The notes: generated by a model not told the origin, from the sequence alone. Shown: positions 25,166 through 34,537, counted from the first letter of the stretch. The stretch: 64,000 nucleotides of DNA from CAKZQX01 sp034436755 (GCA_034436755.1 DAOTVB010000110.1:1-64000), one strand, 5' to 3'. Program-made: numbers and translations.

Positions 25166-26551
25166 GTGATTCCCAAACAGTATACCGCTATATCTTTGTT
25201 TTCAGGTGCTATGGGTTTAGACATTGGCCTGGAAAATACTGGTCGGTTTGTGACTCTCGCGGCTGTTGAAAAGGATCCGATTGTCTGCCAGACAATTTGT
25301 CGCAATAGAGACAAGGGAAGAACTGCCAACTCGGCTTTGCGAGTTTATAAGAAAGATATACATGAAATTGATCCACAAAATTTGTTAGCAGAGTTAGGAT
25401 TAGCTCCGGGGGAACTTGATTTACTCGTAGGAGGACCACCATGCCAAAGCTTTAGTACTACTGGTAAGCGAGGAAGCATTCAAGATCCAAGAGGTACTCT
25501 AATCTGGCAATTTCTGCACTTTGTAAAAGTTCTGAAGCCAAGGTTTTTCTTGATGGAGAATGTCAGAGGTTTAATGTCCGCTGCTATTAAGCATCGACCA
25601 ATTAAAGATCGTCCTGAGAAGGGAGGGGCACCCTTAGAGCCGGAGGAAAAACCGGGTTCTGTCATAGAACTCTTTGTAGATGACTTGCAAAGCCTTGATT
25701 ATCGTCTTGATATCTTTGAAGTGAATGCAGTCAACTACGGCGCACCACAGTTAAGAGAACGTGTTCTTTTTTTTGGCAATCGATTTAACCATTTGATTAA
25801 CTTCCCTGAGCCTACGCACGGAGTTAATGATAGTGCAGCAGTGCAGTCAAGTTTTCTCGACATTCAACAAAATCATCTTTTGCCATTCCGTACATTAGGG
25901 GAGGCTTTAGCAGACCTAAAAGAAGACTCCTCGATTATACTAGATTTTAGTCCTCGCAAAAAGGGTTATCTTGCCCTCATACCACCTGGAGGTAACTGGC
26001 GTGCTCTGTCACCAGAAGTAGCCAGGGAGTCTATGGGAAAAGCATATTATGCTAAAGGTGGTAGATCTGGGTGGTGGAGACGTCTTAGCTTTGACTTGCC
26101 AAGTCCCACAATTGTTACGATGCCAAATCACGCAAGTACCTCTCTATGTCATCCGACAGAACTGAGAGCGTTAACGTTAAGAGAATGTGCGCGTGTTCAG
26201 GAATTTCCTGATGATTGGGAATTTATAGGGAAAACCCAGGAACAGTATGCTCAGGTTGGAAATGCAGTGCCTGTTCGTCTTGGTCAGGTAAGTGGTGAAG
26301 TCTTAGCATGGCACTTAGACACAACTTACCGTAGTGGCTTCTCAATTCAGTCAGGAGACCATGAAAAATTTAGAGTTGTATACCTTCAATCACATATACG
26401 TACCCGCCGCTGGTATAAAGATGGTCAAAAGTTTATTTGGGATGATGGTGAAGAAAATAGCGACCTAAGATACGGCCCGGCAAAAACACAACGCCGCGTT
26501 AGGAAAATCCGTGAAACAAACACAGTTGCTCCATTAGTACAGGATGAGTAG
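25166..26551 (+). CDS. DNA (cytosine-5-)-methyltransferase
   Basis: The 461-residue product has the ordered C5-methyltransferase motifs. Motif I (SAM) is SLFSGAMGLDIGLENTG, motif IV is GGPPCQSFSTTGKRG with the catalytic Cys, motif VI is FFLMENVRGL, motif VIII is QLRERVLFFG, and motif X is YAQVGNAVPVRLGQ. The variable region between VIII and X recognises the target. The GTG at 25166 is the start: TGGAGG lies seven bases upstream, and it is downstream of the promoter. The gene is clearly AT-richer than its neighbours, a sign of transfer. It protects against the endonuclease encoded three bases downstream. Confidence 0.93.
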   Translation: MIPKQYTAISLFSGAMGLDIGLENTGRFVTLAAVEKDPIVCQTICRNRDKGRTANSALRVYKKDIHEIDPQNLLAELGLAPGELDLLVGGPPCQSFSTTGKRGSIQDPRGTLIWQFLHFVKVLKPRFFLMENVRGLMSAAIKHRPIKDRPEKGGAPLEPEEKPGSVIELFVDDLQSLDYRLDIFEVNAVNYGAPQLRERVLFFGNRFNHLINFPEPTHGVNDSAAVQSSFLDIQQNHLLPFRTLGEALADLKEDSSIILDFSPRKKGYLALIPPGGNWRALSPEVARESMGKAYYAKGGRSGWWRRLSFDLPSPTIVTMPNHASTSLCHPTELRALTLRECARVQEFPDDWEFIGKTQEQYAQVGNAVPVRLGQVSGEVLAWHLDTTYRSGFSIQSGDHEKFRVVYLQSHIRTRRWYKDGQKFIWDDGEENSDLRYGPAKTQRRVRKIRETNTVAPLVQDE

Positions 26552-26554
26552 TTT

Positions 26555-27535
26555 ATGGTACGTAAACTTCGTAGCATACCAAAGGCAGATAGATTAGTAT
26601 TACGCAAGGTGGATATCCTTGCTGCCGTTGAGGAGATTGATGCTGATATCAATGCACGGCAGAGAATTCTCGACATGGAAATAGATTTTCGGCAGAGAAT
26701 TGATTCGTTTATCAGTTCTCTACCGATGAATTCAGCTAAACTTGAGAAGTTTAATACAAGTCCTTTCGTGCTTATGTTTTATTGTAAGCAACGAGGATAT
26801 CAGCATATTAGCGAGATTGAGAAAGATATATTACCTGCCAAGTTGTTTTCTTCAATGGAGACATCTGCTGGTAAAATGACGGAGGTCGTTGCTCTCCCCA
26901 TCTATGGATGGAGTGCAGTTTCAAGCGGGATGCACTCAAGGAAGTCTGTTCTCGATGGTATGAAACTTGATAGTAATATTCTCAGGTTAGCCACACTCAA
27001 AAGTGGTCCACGTTGCCTGAATGATGAGATGAGTAAGGATATTGCGGTTGATATCGTGAGTAATTGTGTGGAATGGGCCAGAGAGGCCAGTGTTGACAAC
27101 ATTGATTTTACATATGGTGTTTTGTACGGAACCAGGAGGATATCGAACAAAAAAGATTGGCATATTTTAAGGAATATCTGCGAACAAATACCAGGCAATG
27201 ATATTTCTATTCCGGCAGAAAATAATTGGTACTGTGCTTTTTCTAAAAGTGATACACATGTCAAGGTTTCAGTACGTATTGGTATAGATTGGTGGAATTA
27301 TCTTGGAAACCATCAAAATACATTTATAGAAATTTGTATTGCTTTAATACGCGCCTGTGTTGTCGCAACTAATGTTGTTGACCCAGATCGACAATTTACA
27401 ATTGCTGATCTGGAGTCGGTTGTTTCAACAGATATTGTCCCTGCGGATTATAACGTGAGTCTACTTCAGCGTAGTCAATATCCCTGGCTCTTCTTTCTCT
27501 CTAAACATTTCTGTGATGACATCATCGATGAATAG
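26555..27535 (+). CDS. Putative type II restriction endonuclease
   Basis: A 326-residue AT-rich gene three bases after the methyltransferase stop, so the two form a type II restriction-modification pair. The stretch LRLATLKSGPRCLND resembles the part of some type II endonucleases that carries the catalytic Lys of a PD-(D/E)xK site, with an Asp shortly before it (KLDSNILRL). Another conserved-looking block is FTYGVLYGTRRISNKKDWHIL. The identity rests mainly on context and this motif; recognition sequence unknown. Confidence 0.65.
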   Translation: MVRKLRSIPKADRLVLRKVDILAAVEEIDADINARQRILDMEIDFRQRIDSFISSLPMNSAKLEKFNTSPFVLMFYCKQRGYQHISEIEKDILPAKLFSSMETSAGKMTEVVALPIYGWSAVSSGMHSRKSVLDGMKLDSNILRLATLKSGPRCLNDEMSKDIAVDIVSNCVEWAREASVDNIDFTYGVLYGTRRISNKKDWHILRNICEQIPGNDISIPAENNWYCAFSKSDTHVKVSVRIGIDWWNYLGNHQNTFIEICIALIRACVVATNVVDPDRQFTIADLESVVSTDIVPADYNVSLLQRSQYPWLFFLSKHFCDDIIDE

Positions 27536-27567
27536 ACAAAAAAGGCGCGATCAATTTTGATCGCGCC
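27536..27567 (-). terminator. Intrinsic terminator, serA side
   Basis: An 11-bp perfect stem (27544-27554 with 27557-27567). Read on the minus strand it is followed by TTTTTTGTC, so it best terminates serA. It may also stop readthrough from the restriction gene. Confidence 0.8.
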
Positions 27568-27595
27568 TCACGCTTCACGCTTCACGCCGCACGCC

Positions 27596-29170
27596 TCACA
27601 AAACCATCGCATACGACCGGTCGATATCCGGCTCGGCGCGGATCTGCTCCATCACCTCATCCGAGGGCAGTTCATCCAGGGTCAGGACCATCATTGCGCG
27701 CTGGCGGGGAGACTGGCGGCCCACATACATCCCGGAGATGTTGACATCCGCCGCACCTAGCAGCATGCCCACGCGCCCGATCATACCGGGTCGGTCCCGA
27801 TGGTAAGTAAACAGTAGCGCCCCGGTAGGTACAAAATCGACCCAGTAGTTATCCGCCTGAATGATATGCGGATCATGCCGCAGCACCGTTCCGCTAAAGA
27901 CCCGCTGTTCATCGGCGGTATTGGCGCGGATTACCAGCAGTCCCTGGTAGTTCTCCGCCTCGTGGCAGGTGCGCTCGGTGATGCGCATGCCCCGTTCGCG
28001 GGCAATCAGCGGCGCATTCACGGGCGTGACGCGCTGCTCGCTGGTTTCAGCCAGCAATCCCTGTAGGATTGCCAGGCGTACCGGCTGCGTATCAACACCT
28101 GACAGTTCACCGCAATACTCAAAATCGTAGCTGCGCACCGGCTCCAGCACCAGGTGCCGACAAAGCGCGGCCATCTGGCGGCCCAGGCGGATGTAGGGCT
28201 CCAGCACCTGCCAGGCTTCCGGGGCGACAAAGGGAGCATTGACGGCATAGCGCGGTGAGTTGCCGGCCAGCGCCGCCAGCACCCCCTCGGCCACATCGGT
28301 GCCGGTCTGCGCCTGCGCCTCGTTGGTCGAGGCTCCCAGGTGGGGCGTCTTGACGATCCGGGGATGATTGATCAGCGCGCTGTTCTGCGGTGGCTCGCTG
28401 CTGTAGACATCCAGGGCGGCCCCGCCCAGGTGCCCCGCTTCGAGCGCCTCCAGCAGCGCCTCCTCGTCCACTACGCCGCCACGACTGGCATTGATCAGAT
28501 ACGCGCCCTTCTTCATCATGGCAAGATGGTTGGTATCGAAGAGGCTGCGGGTGCTCTCGACCAGGGGCACATGCACCGAGACTACATCGCTGCGGGCCAG
28601 CAGATCTTCCAGATTCACGCTCTCCACGCCGATTTGTGTCGCCCGATCAAACGAGACCACCGGGTCATAGGTCAGCACTTGCATCTCCAGGCCACGGGCG
28701 CGGCGGGCGACCTCCGAGCCGATGCGCCCCAGGCCGATCAAGCCCAGCGTCTTCCCGCGCACTTCCCAGCCCATAAACTTGCTCCGCTCCCACTTGCCCG
28801 CTTCTACTGAACTGTGCGACTGGGGAATCTGTCGGGCCAGACTGATCAGCAGGCCGATGGTCAACTCGGCCACCGCCACATTGTTGGAGGCCGGCGCATT
28901 TACCACCATAATGCCCCGCTGCGTGGCCGCATCAACATCAATATTATCCACACCCGACCCGGCGCGCCCGATTACGCGCAGGCGTGACCCTGCCGCGATA
29001 ACTTCCGCTGTGACTTTGGTGGCGCTACGGACCACCAGCGCATCATAGCCGGTGATGGCATCCAGGAGTGCCGTCTTGTCCAGGTCAAGCCGTACATCTA
29101 CCTCAGCCGCTGCCTTGAGTGTTGCCAATCCTTCCGGCGCGATCTTCTCAGCTACAAGAATCCGGTCCAC
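27596..29170 (-). CDS. serA: D-3-phosphoglycerate dehydrogenase
   Basis: The 524-residue product oxidises 3-phosphoglycerate, the first step of serine synthesis. Visible are the substrate domain, the NAD Rossmann motif LGLIGLGRIGSEVARRARG, catalytic Arg in NASRGGVVDEEAL, catalytic His in KTPHLGASTNEAQ, an intervening ASB-type domain, and a C-terminal ACT domain (HRDRPGMIGRVGMLLGAADV) that usually binds serine for feedback control. The start is GTG with AAAGGAG nine bases upstream. A short-period repeat (GTGAAGC units) begins at its stop codon. Confidence 0.95.
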   Translation of the reverse strand: MDRILVAEKIAPEGLATLKAAAEVDVRLDLDKTALLDAITGYDALVVRSATKVTAEVIAAGSRLRVIGRAGSGVDNIDVDAATQRGIMVVNAPASNNVAVAELTIGLLISLARQIPQSHSSVEAGKWERSKFMGWEVRGKTLGLIGLGRIGSEVARRARGLEMQVLTYDPVVSFDRATQIGVESVNLEDLLARSDVVSVHVPLVESTRSLFDTNHLAMMKKGAYLINASRGGVVDEEALLEALEAGHLGGAALDVYSSEPPQNSALINHPRIVKTPHLGASTNEAQAQTGTDVAEGVLAALAGNSPRYAVNAPFVAPEAWQVLEPYIRLGRQMAALCRHLVLEPVRSYDFEYCGELSGVDTQPVRLAILQGLLAETSEQRVTPVNAPLIARERGMRITERTCHEAENYQGLLVIRANTADEQRVFSGTVLRHDPHIIQADNYWVDFVPTGALLFTYHRDRPGMIGRVGMLLGAADVNISGMYVGRQSPRQRAMMVLTLDELPSDEVMEQIRAEPDIDRSYAMVL

Positions 29171-29289
29171 GTGGTCAACTCCTTTAACCAGGCACGACAG
29201 AACAGCGATACTATTGCTACTCCATTGTCCACTGGCATTTATCTTCAGTAACTACCCGTTGTCTTCCAGATTACTAACCCTGGTTACAT

Positions 29290-29865
29290 TCATCTCCCCG
29301 GCAGCAGCGCCTGCTCAACCGCTTCGCAGATGGCGTGGAGCAGCAGGGTATGCGCCTCCTGGATGCGTGCGGTGTTGCGGCTGGCGATAACCAGCGCCTG
29401 ATCGGCCAGCATGTACGCTGGGCCGCCATCCTTGCCCAGCAGCGCAATACTTGTGACGCCGCACTCCCGGGCCGCAGTCAGGGCCGCCAGGATGTTGGGT
29501 GAGACGCCGCTGGTGCTGAAGCAGACCAGCAGATCGCCGGGGTGGGCCAGCGCCTGCAGGTGGCGCGCAAAGATCTGTTCATAGCCGTAGTCGTTGGCGA
29601 TACAGGTCAGAGCGGTCACATCGGCCCCCAGGCAGACGGCGGCCAGCGGTCGCCGGTCGCTCCGGTAGCGGCCCACCAACTCCTCGGCCAGATGCAGTGC
29701 ATCGGTGGCACTGCCGCCATTGCCACAGGTGAAGAGCGTCCGTCCCGCAAGCAGCGCCGTGGTGATGAATGCGGTGATTTGCTCGACCTGATCCGCCTGG
29801 GCATGCAGCGACTGCAGCACTGTCAGGCTTTCATCCAGTTGATTGCGAAAAGAAATGCCGGGCAT
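29290..29865 (-). CDS. gmhA: SIS-domain phosphoheptose isomerase (GmhA/DiaA type)
   Basis: The 191-residue product has the SIS sugar-isomerase fold with CGNGGSATDALHLAEELVGRY, CLGADVTALTCIANDYGYEQIF, and the phosphate-binding loop FSTSGVSPNILAAL. It should convert sedoheptulose 7-phosphate into heptose 7-phosphate; a DiaA-like role is an alternative. Other heptose genes are not seen. It lies downstream of the short Hsp70 gene across a minisatellite. Confidence 0.85.
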   Translation of the reverse strand: MPGISFRNQLDESLTVLQSLHAQADQVEQITAFITTALLAGRTLFTCGNGGSATDALHLAEELVGRYRSDRRPLAAVCLGADVTALTCIANDYGYEQIFARHLQALAHPGDLLVCFSTSGVSPNILAALTAARECGVTSIALLGKDGGPAYMLADQALVIASRNTARIQEAHTLLLHAICEAVEQALLPGR

Positions 29866-29871
29866 AGTTTC

Positions 29872-29963
29872 TCACTCTGCGTTCCGCATTCTGCGTTCCG
29901 CATTCTGCGTTCTGCGTTCTGCGCTCTGCGTTCCGCGCTCTGTGCTCTACGCTCTCTGCTCTA
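29872..29963. repeat. GTTCTGCGTTCCGC minisatellite between gmhA and the Hsp70 gene
   Basis: About 90 bases of 7-8-bp units (ATTCTGCG, TTCCGCG, CTCTGCG). It includes the stop codon and last codons of the Hsp70 gene (residues EQRA) and runs to just upstream of the gmhA start. Confidence 0.8.
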
Positions 29964-31308
29964 CCGACTGCTCCCGTTCCCACGCAGCCACGGCCAGACC
30001 GGAGGCAACCCCGGTGAAGACATCCATCTCCTGCAGCCGCTCTTCCCCAAACTTCTGCGTCAGCATGCGCACAAAGCGTGGGATGCGCGACGAGCCGCCG
30101 GTACGCAGCACCACATCGATATCGGCGGCCGTCAGATCGGCGGCCGTCAGTGCCCGATCAATGCAGCGCTCGACCTCGCGTACATCCGGCCCGATCAGCC
30201 GCTCAAAGTCCCAGCGGGGAATGCGCTCGGCAAAATCGATTTCGCCCATGTGCATGCTCAACACCGTCTCGGACGCTTCACTCAGGTGTACCTTGGCCGC
30301 TTCCACCTTCTCGTAGAGGGGCAAGCCAAAGTTCTGGCGGACCAGCGAGCGGAGCGCCTTCATTTCGTGCGGCTTATCGCTGATTGCAACAGCTTCTTCA
30401 ATTATCTGGAAATATTTAGGCTGCGTCAGATCGGTAATCGTCTGCCACTCGGAGAGATGCTCCAGGATATGCACTGGGAAGGGCAGGCGGCGTGGTCCCA
30501 GGGTTGCGCCTGCGCCAAAGTGGGGCAGCATGCGCCCCATAAACAGTCGCTGATCGAGCAGATCGCCACCGACCGGCACACCGTCGTTTGCCAGAAAGGT
30601 CCGGTTGCCACGCGCATCCAGTTGCATAATGGTCACGTCAAGCGTACCACCGCCAAAGTCGAAGACCAGCACCCGCCGTTCTTTGCCATAGGTGCCGCGC
30701 GCATACGAGAGCGCGGCTGCGGTCGGCTCCTCCAGGAAGGTGACATTGGGCAGCCCCGCTGCTTCACAGGCCCGCTGCATCCGCGTAAACGCGCGCTGGT
30801 CGGCGGTTGTGTCGGCGGCATAATGCACCGGACGACCAACCACTACGCCCGTAATCGGCTGTTCCAGCACCTGTTCAACCCGCTCCAGGATCATGCGCAG
30901 CACCAGGGAGATCAGCGCCTCAAGCGAGTAGTGTTTCCCAAAGACATTGGTGCCGGTGAAGGCGAGATCACGCAGCCCGGACTTGAGCGACTGGAAGAGT
31001 CGTCCCGGCGCGCCGGCATCAACATTGACATAGAGCGCCTGTGTCACCGTACCCGACTCGGCGAAGGTGATCTCGGCATCGCCAATATATTTCCACTCGT
31101 AGTCAATCTCGCGGCCCACGTTGCCCTCGGTATAGCGGTTGATCGCTTCGCGCCCGACGAACGGCACACCAGTGCGGGTAATAAACAGCGTCGAACGCAT
31201 AATGTTTGGATTGGTATTGACCGGATCCAGCGGCAACAGGCGCAACGTCGTGCCGTCATATACCGCTACGCTCGAGTTGGTTGTCCCAAAATCCAGGCCA
31301 ATATGCAT
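29947..31308 (-). CDS. Short Hsp70-family protein (YegD/DnaK-like)
   Basis: The 453-residue product starts MHIGLDFGTTNSSVAVYDG; AAGGAGGA lies five bases upstream. Nucleotide-binding motifs are the phosphate-1 loop at the N-terminus, VLVFDFGGGTLDVTIM (phosphate 2), TFLEEPTAAALSYARG and VLRTGGSSRIPRFVRML. The protein ends soon after the ATPase domain, so the substrate-binding domain of DnaK (about 638 residues in all) is missing. This matches YegD-type proteins, whose clients are unknown. The last codons derive from the adjoining minisatellite. Confidence 0.88.
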   Translation of the reverse strand: MHIGLDFGTTNSSVAVYDGTTLRLLPLDPVNTNPNIMRSTLFITRTGVPFVGREAINRYTEGNVGREIDYEWKYIGDAEITFAESGTVTQALYVNVDAGAPGRLFQSLKSGLRDLAFTGTNVFGKHYSLEALISLVLRMILERVEQVLEQPITGVVVGRPVHYAADTTADQRAFTRMQRACEAAGLPNVTFLEEPTAAALSYARGTYGKERRVLVFDFGGGTLDVTIMQLDARGNRTFLANDGVPVGGDLLDQRLFMGRMLPHFGAGATLGPRRLPFPVHILEHLSEWQTITDLTQPKYFQIIEEAVAISDKPHEMKALRSLVRQNFGLPLYEKVEAAKVHLSEASETVLSMHMGEIDFAERIPRWDFERLIGPDVREVERCIDRALTAADLTAADIDVVLRTGGSSRIPRFVRMLTQKFGEERLQEMDVFTGVASGLAVAAWEREQSVEQRA

Positions 31309-31620
31309 CGGTTCCTCCTTGGGGCCGCCGGCCGGTACCGGCAGGGCGCTTCCCAGGTGTGTCACATTCCTTCGTTCCGCTGTGCAACACAAAAGAGCCG
31401 ATGGTACATGGAGATACCAATCGGCCTGTGTAGCAGAGAGATAAGCATACTCGATGAACCCCCGGTTGTCAATCAGGGTCCGGCACATTGCTTGCGAACT
31501 TCAGATTGGGTATAACCGGTGTAAATTATCCTGATGTACCGGCATCGAATGGATGCAGATGCGGTTGTCTAACCAGAGTGGCAGTGATGGTTATGTTATG
31601 ATCGCGTAACGATCCAACTC

Positions 31621-31648
31621 TTGACAATGCTATGATGCGCTGTATAAT
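31621..31648 (+). promoter_or_regulatory. arsR promoter
   Basis: Perfect TTGACA (31621-31626), 16-base spacer, perfect TATAAT (31643-31648). Confidence 0.8.
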
Positions 31649-31667
31649 TCAATCACGATTGAATTAT
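31644..31667. promoter_or_regulatory. ArsR operator 1 (overlaps the arsR -10 box)
   Basis: A perfect inverted repeat ATAATTCAAT-N4-ATTGAATTAT. It overlaps the -10 box, so ArsR binding should block its own promoter. The same design recurs at 32090-32113. Confidence 0.8.
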
Positions 31668-31677
31668 CTACAGGAAC

Positions 31678-32028
31678 ATGCTCATGACAATTGAAGCGCA
31701 GCCGGATATCGACCAACTGGTGGTCTGGTTGAAAATCCTGGCCGAGCCGCGCCGTCTTCAGATCATGCATTTGCTCATGGATGGCGTGCAGTGCAACTGC
31801 GAGCTGGGCAACCAGCTTCAGATGGCGCCTAACCTGATCTCGCATCATCTGAGTGTGCTGCGTAAGGCTGGTCTGGTAGACATGGAACGGGATGGGTACG
31901 ATGGACGCTGGGTATACTACCGTGTCAATCAAGCCACACTGGATGCCCTGAATACTGCATGGAACACGTTCTTCGATCTCCAGCGCATTCAGCCCCGCCA
32001 TCCTGCCTGTGGTCCACGCGCCGAGTGA
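31678..32028 (+). CDS. arsR: ArsR-family arsenic-responsive repressor
   Basis: The 116-residue winged-helix protein has the metal-sensing pair in VQCNCELGNQL at the start of the helix where ArsR proteins carry ELCVCDL, followed by the recognition helix APNLISHHLSVLRKAGLV and the wing RDGRWVYYRV-like segment. A further Cys lies near the C-terminus (HPACGP). As(III) or Sb(III) binding should release it from the two operators. It is followed by the arsenite exporter gene with its own operator. Confidence 0.9.
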   Translation: MLMTIEAQPDIDQLVVWLKILAEPRRLQIMHLLMDGVQCNCELGNQLQMAPNLISHHLSVLRKAGLVDMERDGYDGRWVYYRVNQATLDALNTAWNTFFDLQRIQPRHPACGPRAE

Positions 32029-32089
32029 TGCTAGAAGCCAATTATCGATTGACCGAAATGGAGTGAACAGAGGTTGCTTTTTTTACTCG

Positions 32090-32113
32090 ATAGTTCAATA
32101 CTCATTGAATTAT
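32090..32113. promoter_or_regulatory. ArsR operator 2, upstream of acr3
   Basis: ATAGTTCAAT-N4-ATTGAATTAT, the same half-sites and spacing as operator 1 with one mismatch. Its place 40 bases before acr3 suggests a separate regulated promoter. Confidence 0.75.
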
Positions 32114-32152
32114 TAGTAAGTATGGTTTCGCCATACACAGGAGCTATATGTT

Positions 32153-33316
32153 ATGTCTGAGATCACAACAACCGCCCCCCGCCGTGCAGAGGGCACCCGG
32201 CAGCTCTCGCTACTGGATCGCTTTCTCACGCTGTGGATCTTCCTGGCAATGGCCATTGGGGTTGCCGCCGGCTATTTTATGCCGGGAGTTGAAGGATTCA
32301 TCAACCAGTTCCAGGTAGGCACAACCAACATTCCCATTGCTATTGGCCTGATCCTGATGATGTATCCGCCCTTTGCCAAAGTGAAATACGAAGAGTTGGG
32401 CGAAGTCTTTCACAACCGCAAGGTACTGGGACTCTCGCTGGTGCAGAACTGGGTGATCGGCCCGATCTTAATGTTCGTACTGGCGGTTATCTTCCTGCGT
32501 GGCTATCCCGAGTACTTTGTCGGCCTGATCTTGATCGGGTTGGCACGCTGTATTGCGATGGTGATAGTCTGGAATGAACTGGCAAAAGGTGACACTGAGT
32601 ATGCCGCCGGACTGGTAGCATTTAACAGCGTATTTCAGGTATTATTCTATAGTATATATGCATGGGTTTTTATTACCGTACTGCCGCCGCTGGTTGGTAT
32701 GCAGGGTAGCGTGGTACAGATCGGCATGGGTCAGATTGCCGAGAGTGTCTTTATTTATCTCGGTATTCCTATGATTGCCGGCTTTGCGACGCGTGTCATC
32801 CTGCTCCGGATGAAGGGCCGTGAGTGGTATCAGACCCACTTTATCCCCCGGATCAGCCCGCTGACCCTGATCGCCCTGCTGTTTACGATTGTGGTGATGT
32901 TTAGCTTGAAGGGCGATCTGATTGTGCAGATTCCCTTCGATGTGGTACGGATTGCCATTCCGCTGCTGTTGTACTTTGTGATTATGTTCCTGGTGAGTTT
33001 CTGGATGGGCCGTTTGATTGGCGCAGACTACTCCAAAACAACCACGCTGGCGTTTACTGCGGCCAGCAATAACTTTGAGTTAGCTATTGCGGTAGCTGTG
33101 GCTGTTTTTGGGATCGGTTCCGGCGTAGCCTTCGCGTCCGTGATCGGGCCACTGGTAGAAGTGCCCGTGATGATCGGTCTGGTAAATGTGGCATTCTATT
33201 TCCAACGGCGCTATTTTGCTCAGGAACCACGTCCGGCGGAGGCGCGCACTGTAGCGGCGGCGGCTGAGGCCTGTCCTCCACCTCAGAATGTGCTGCCGAA
33301 AAGACGTTCTGATTGA
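32153..33316 (+). CDS. acr3: Arsenite efflux transporter Acr3
   Basis: The 387-residue protein has about ten hydrophobic segments. It shows the Acr3 features LILMMYPPFAKVKYEEL, the essential Cys in LIGLARCIAMVIVWNELAKGD, and ALAFTAASNNFELAIAVAVAVFG-like sequence near the C-terminus (TTTLAFTAASNNFELAIA). It exports arsenite using the membrane potential or proton gradient. No arsenate reductase or ArsM is present, so resistance here is limited to As(III) unless other genes lie elsewhere. Confidence 0.93.
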   Translation: MSEITTTAPRRAEGTRQLSLLDRFLTLWIFLAMAIGVAAGYFMPGVEGFINQFQVGTTNIPIAIGLILMMYPPFAKVKYEELGEVFHNRKVLGLSLVQNWVIGPILMFVLAVIFLRGYPEYFVGLILIGLARCIAMVIVWNELAKGDTEYAAGLVAFNSVFQVLFYSIYAWVFITVLPPLVGMQGSVVQIGMGQIAESVFIYLGIPMIAGFATRVILLRMKGREWYQTHFIPRISPLTLIALLFTIVVMFSLKGDLIVQIPFDVVRIAIPLLLYFVIMFLVSFWMGRLIGADYSKTTTLAFTAASNNFELAIAVAVAVFGIGSGVAFASVIGPLVEVPVMIGLVNVAFYFQRRYFAQEPRPAEARTVAAAAEACPPPQNVLPKRRSD

Positions 33317-33654
33317 GCCATGATGTTCCCTATATATCTTTCCAGGGTGATATTCAAAGTTGATTGCACCATCTTGCTGCATGCTCTCGTCTATCAGGAA
33401 ACCGCAGTATGAGGGTTGTGGTAGTATATGGAAAGAACAAACAACAGCAAACAACATCCACCTTCCAACAGTTCATTTGTTCGCTGTTTTTTGTTTTCTG
33501 TTTCGTAACCGTTCAGTCCTCCACCAGAGTTGGCGCAGGTTGATCCACTAGTGGGCAACTATGCATCGGACAGAGAGCAAGGCGCTCTAGCCAGGTGCAG
33601 CAGTGGTGTAATCAGCAGGTACAGGGTGCCACGAGTGCGTAGACTCGACCTGTT
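33317..33654. other. Intergenic region after acr3
   Basis: About 340 bases with no gene. A long imperfect hairpin (arms about 33431-33454 and 33476-33498) made of AAC/GTT-rich sequence and ending in TTTTTTGTTTTC could terminate acr3. Confidence 0.5.
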
Positions 33655-34290
33655 TTACGGATAACCCATTGCCGCGCGCAATCCTTCAGCAAAGCGGCGT
33701 GCGCCACCCTGGGCGGGATGGCGCACTTTGATATGCGGAATGTCCAGCAAGCTCAGCGCCCGGTCGGCGGTATTGCCCATAGCAATAACCAGAATGTCGG
33801 GGAACAGCGCCCGGATAGCAGCCAGAAAGGGCTGACCCTGGCGAATCTCGGCGGCGCGTGGGAGGCGATTGCTCTGCGGATTGTCGGGACGATGCGGGTG
33901 AAATGGGTAGGCATTCCAGCCGACGGTGACAACATCCAGGGTCCGCACTTCGCGCCAGACAATCGTCGCCGTCTGCTCCGCCGAAATGCGCCCGTCATGT
34001 GTGGCGCAGGCAAACCCCCGCGCAACCCCAAAGAGTCCCGGTGGCTCAATTCCTTCCAGCAGCAGCCGTTCGCTGGTGAAGGGCACCCCCGTCCGTCGCG
34101 CTCCCAGGTACCCGGGCGCTTCTCCCACCAGCAACAACTGTGGGCCGCGCGCCAGCGCCTGTTCCAGAGCGCGCCGCAGGTTGTTCCGACGAATGGCATT
34201 CCCCGGCGTGCCGTCGGCGGCATACTGGTTGGTGGCATCAACCGCAACGGTCGCCTGGGCCAGATCGGTCATGAACATGTCAAGCAGCAT
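33655..34290 (-). CDS. Uracil-DNA glycosylase superfamily protein
   Basis: The 211-residue product has the superfamily phosphate-loop motif LLLVGEAPGYLGARRTGVPFTSE and the C-terminal motif VRHPAQGGARRF, where family members carry His. It should excise uracil or another damaged base, but it lacks the four Fe-S cysteines of family 4 enzymes. The ATG at 34290 follows GAAGGA by eight bases and is preferred to the ATG at 34314. A palindromic repeat lies directly upstream, at its 5' end. Confidence 0.75.
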   Translation of the reverse strand: MLLDMFMTDLAQATVAVDATNQYAADGTPGNAIRRNNLRRALEQALARGPQLLLVGEAPGYLGARRTGVPFTSERLLLEGIEPPGLFGVARGFACATHDGRISAEQTATIVWREVRTLDVVTVGWNAYPFHPHRPDNPQSNRLPRAAEIRQGQPFLAAIRALFPDILVIAMGNTADRALSLLDIPHIKVRHPAQGGARRFAEGLRAAMGYP

Positions 34291-34320
34291 AGGTATTGTC
34301 CTTCGCTGACTCATTCACAG

Positions 34321-34529
34321 GCGTTACGCGGTCGGTTCCAAACCAGGCGTTTATCTGGATAACCGGTCCGACTCGCCTGCGGCAGCATGGTACATTCTTT
34401 TTCTTCCGCCCTGCCGGAGGCGATATCCCCCGCCAAACATAGGATCGCCTGATACATGGCAGCATTGGCCGTTTCGCGGATTTCGCTCATGTCGTGGTGT
34501 TCGTGGTCCAAACTCCCACCGCATAACTC
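34321..34529. repeat. Palindromic dispersed repeat, copy R2 (empty core)
   Basis: About 209 bp, nearly the same as R1 at 2785-2993 and in the same orientation. Terminal arms TTACGCGGT and ACCGCATAA; inner arms TCGCCTGCGGCAG and CTGCCGGAGGCGA. The centre is only GGTACATTCTTTTTC. Confidence 0.85.
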
Positions 34530-34537
34530 CTGTCAAG

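Noticed and set aside
29542..31515. Very long open frame (657 codons) on the plus strand
   Set aside because: It lies antisense to the gmhA and Hsp70 genes, whose motifs are clear. It has no ribosome-binding site or recognisable domain and results from GC-rich codon bias.
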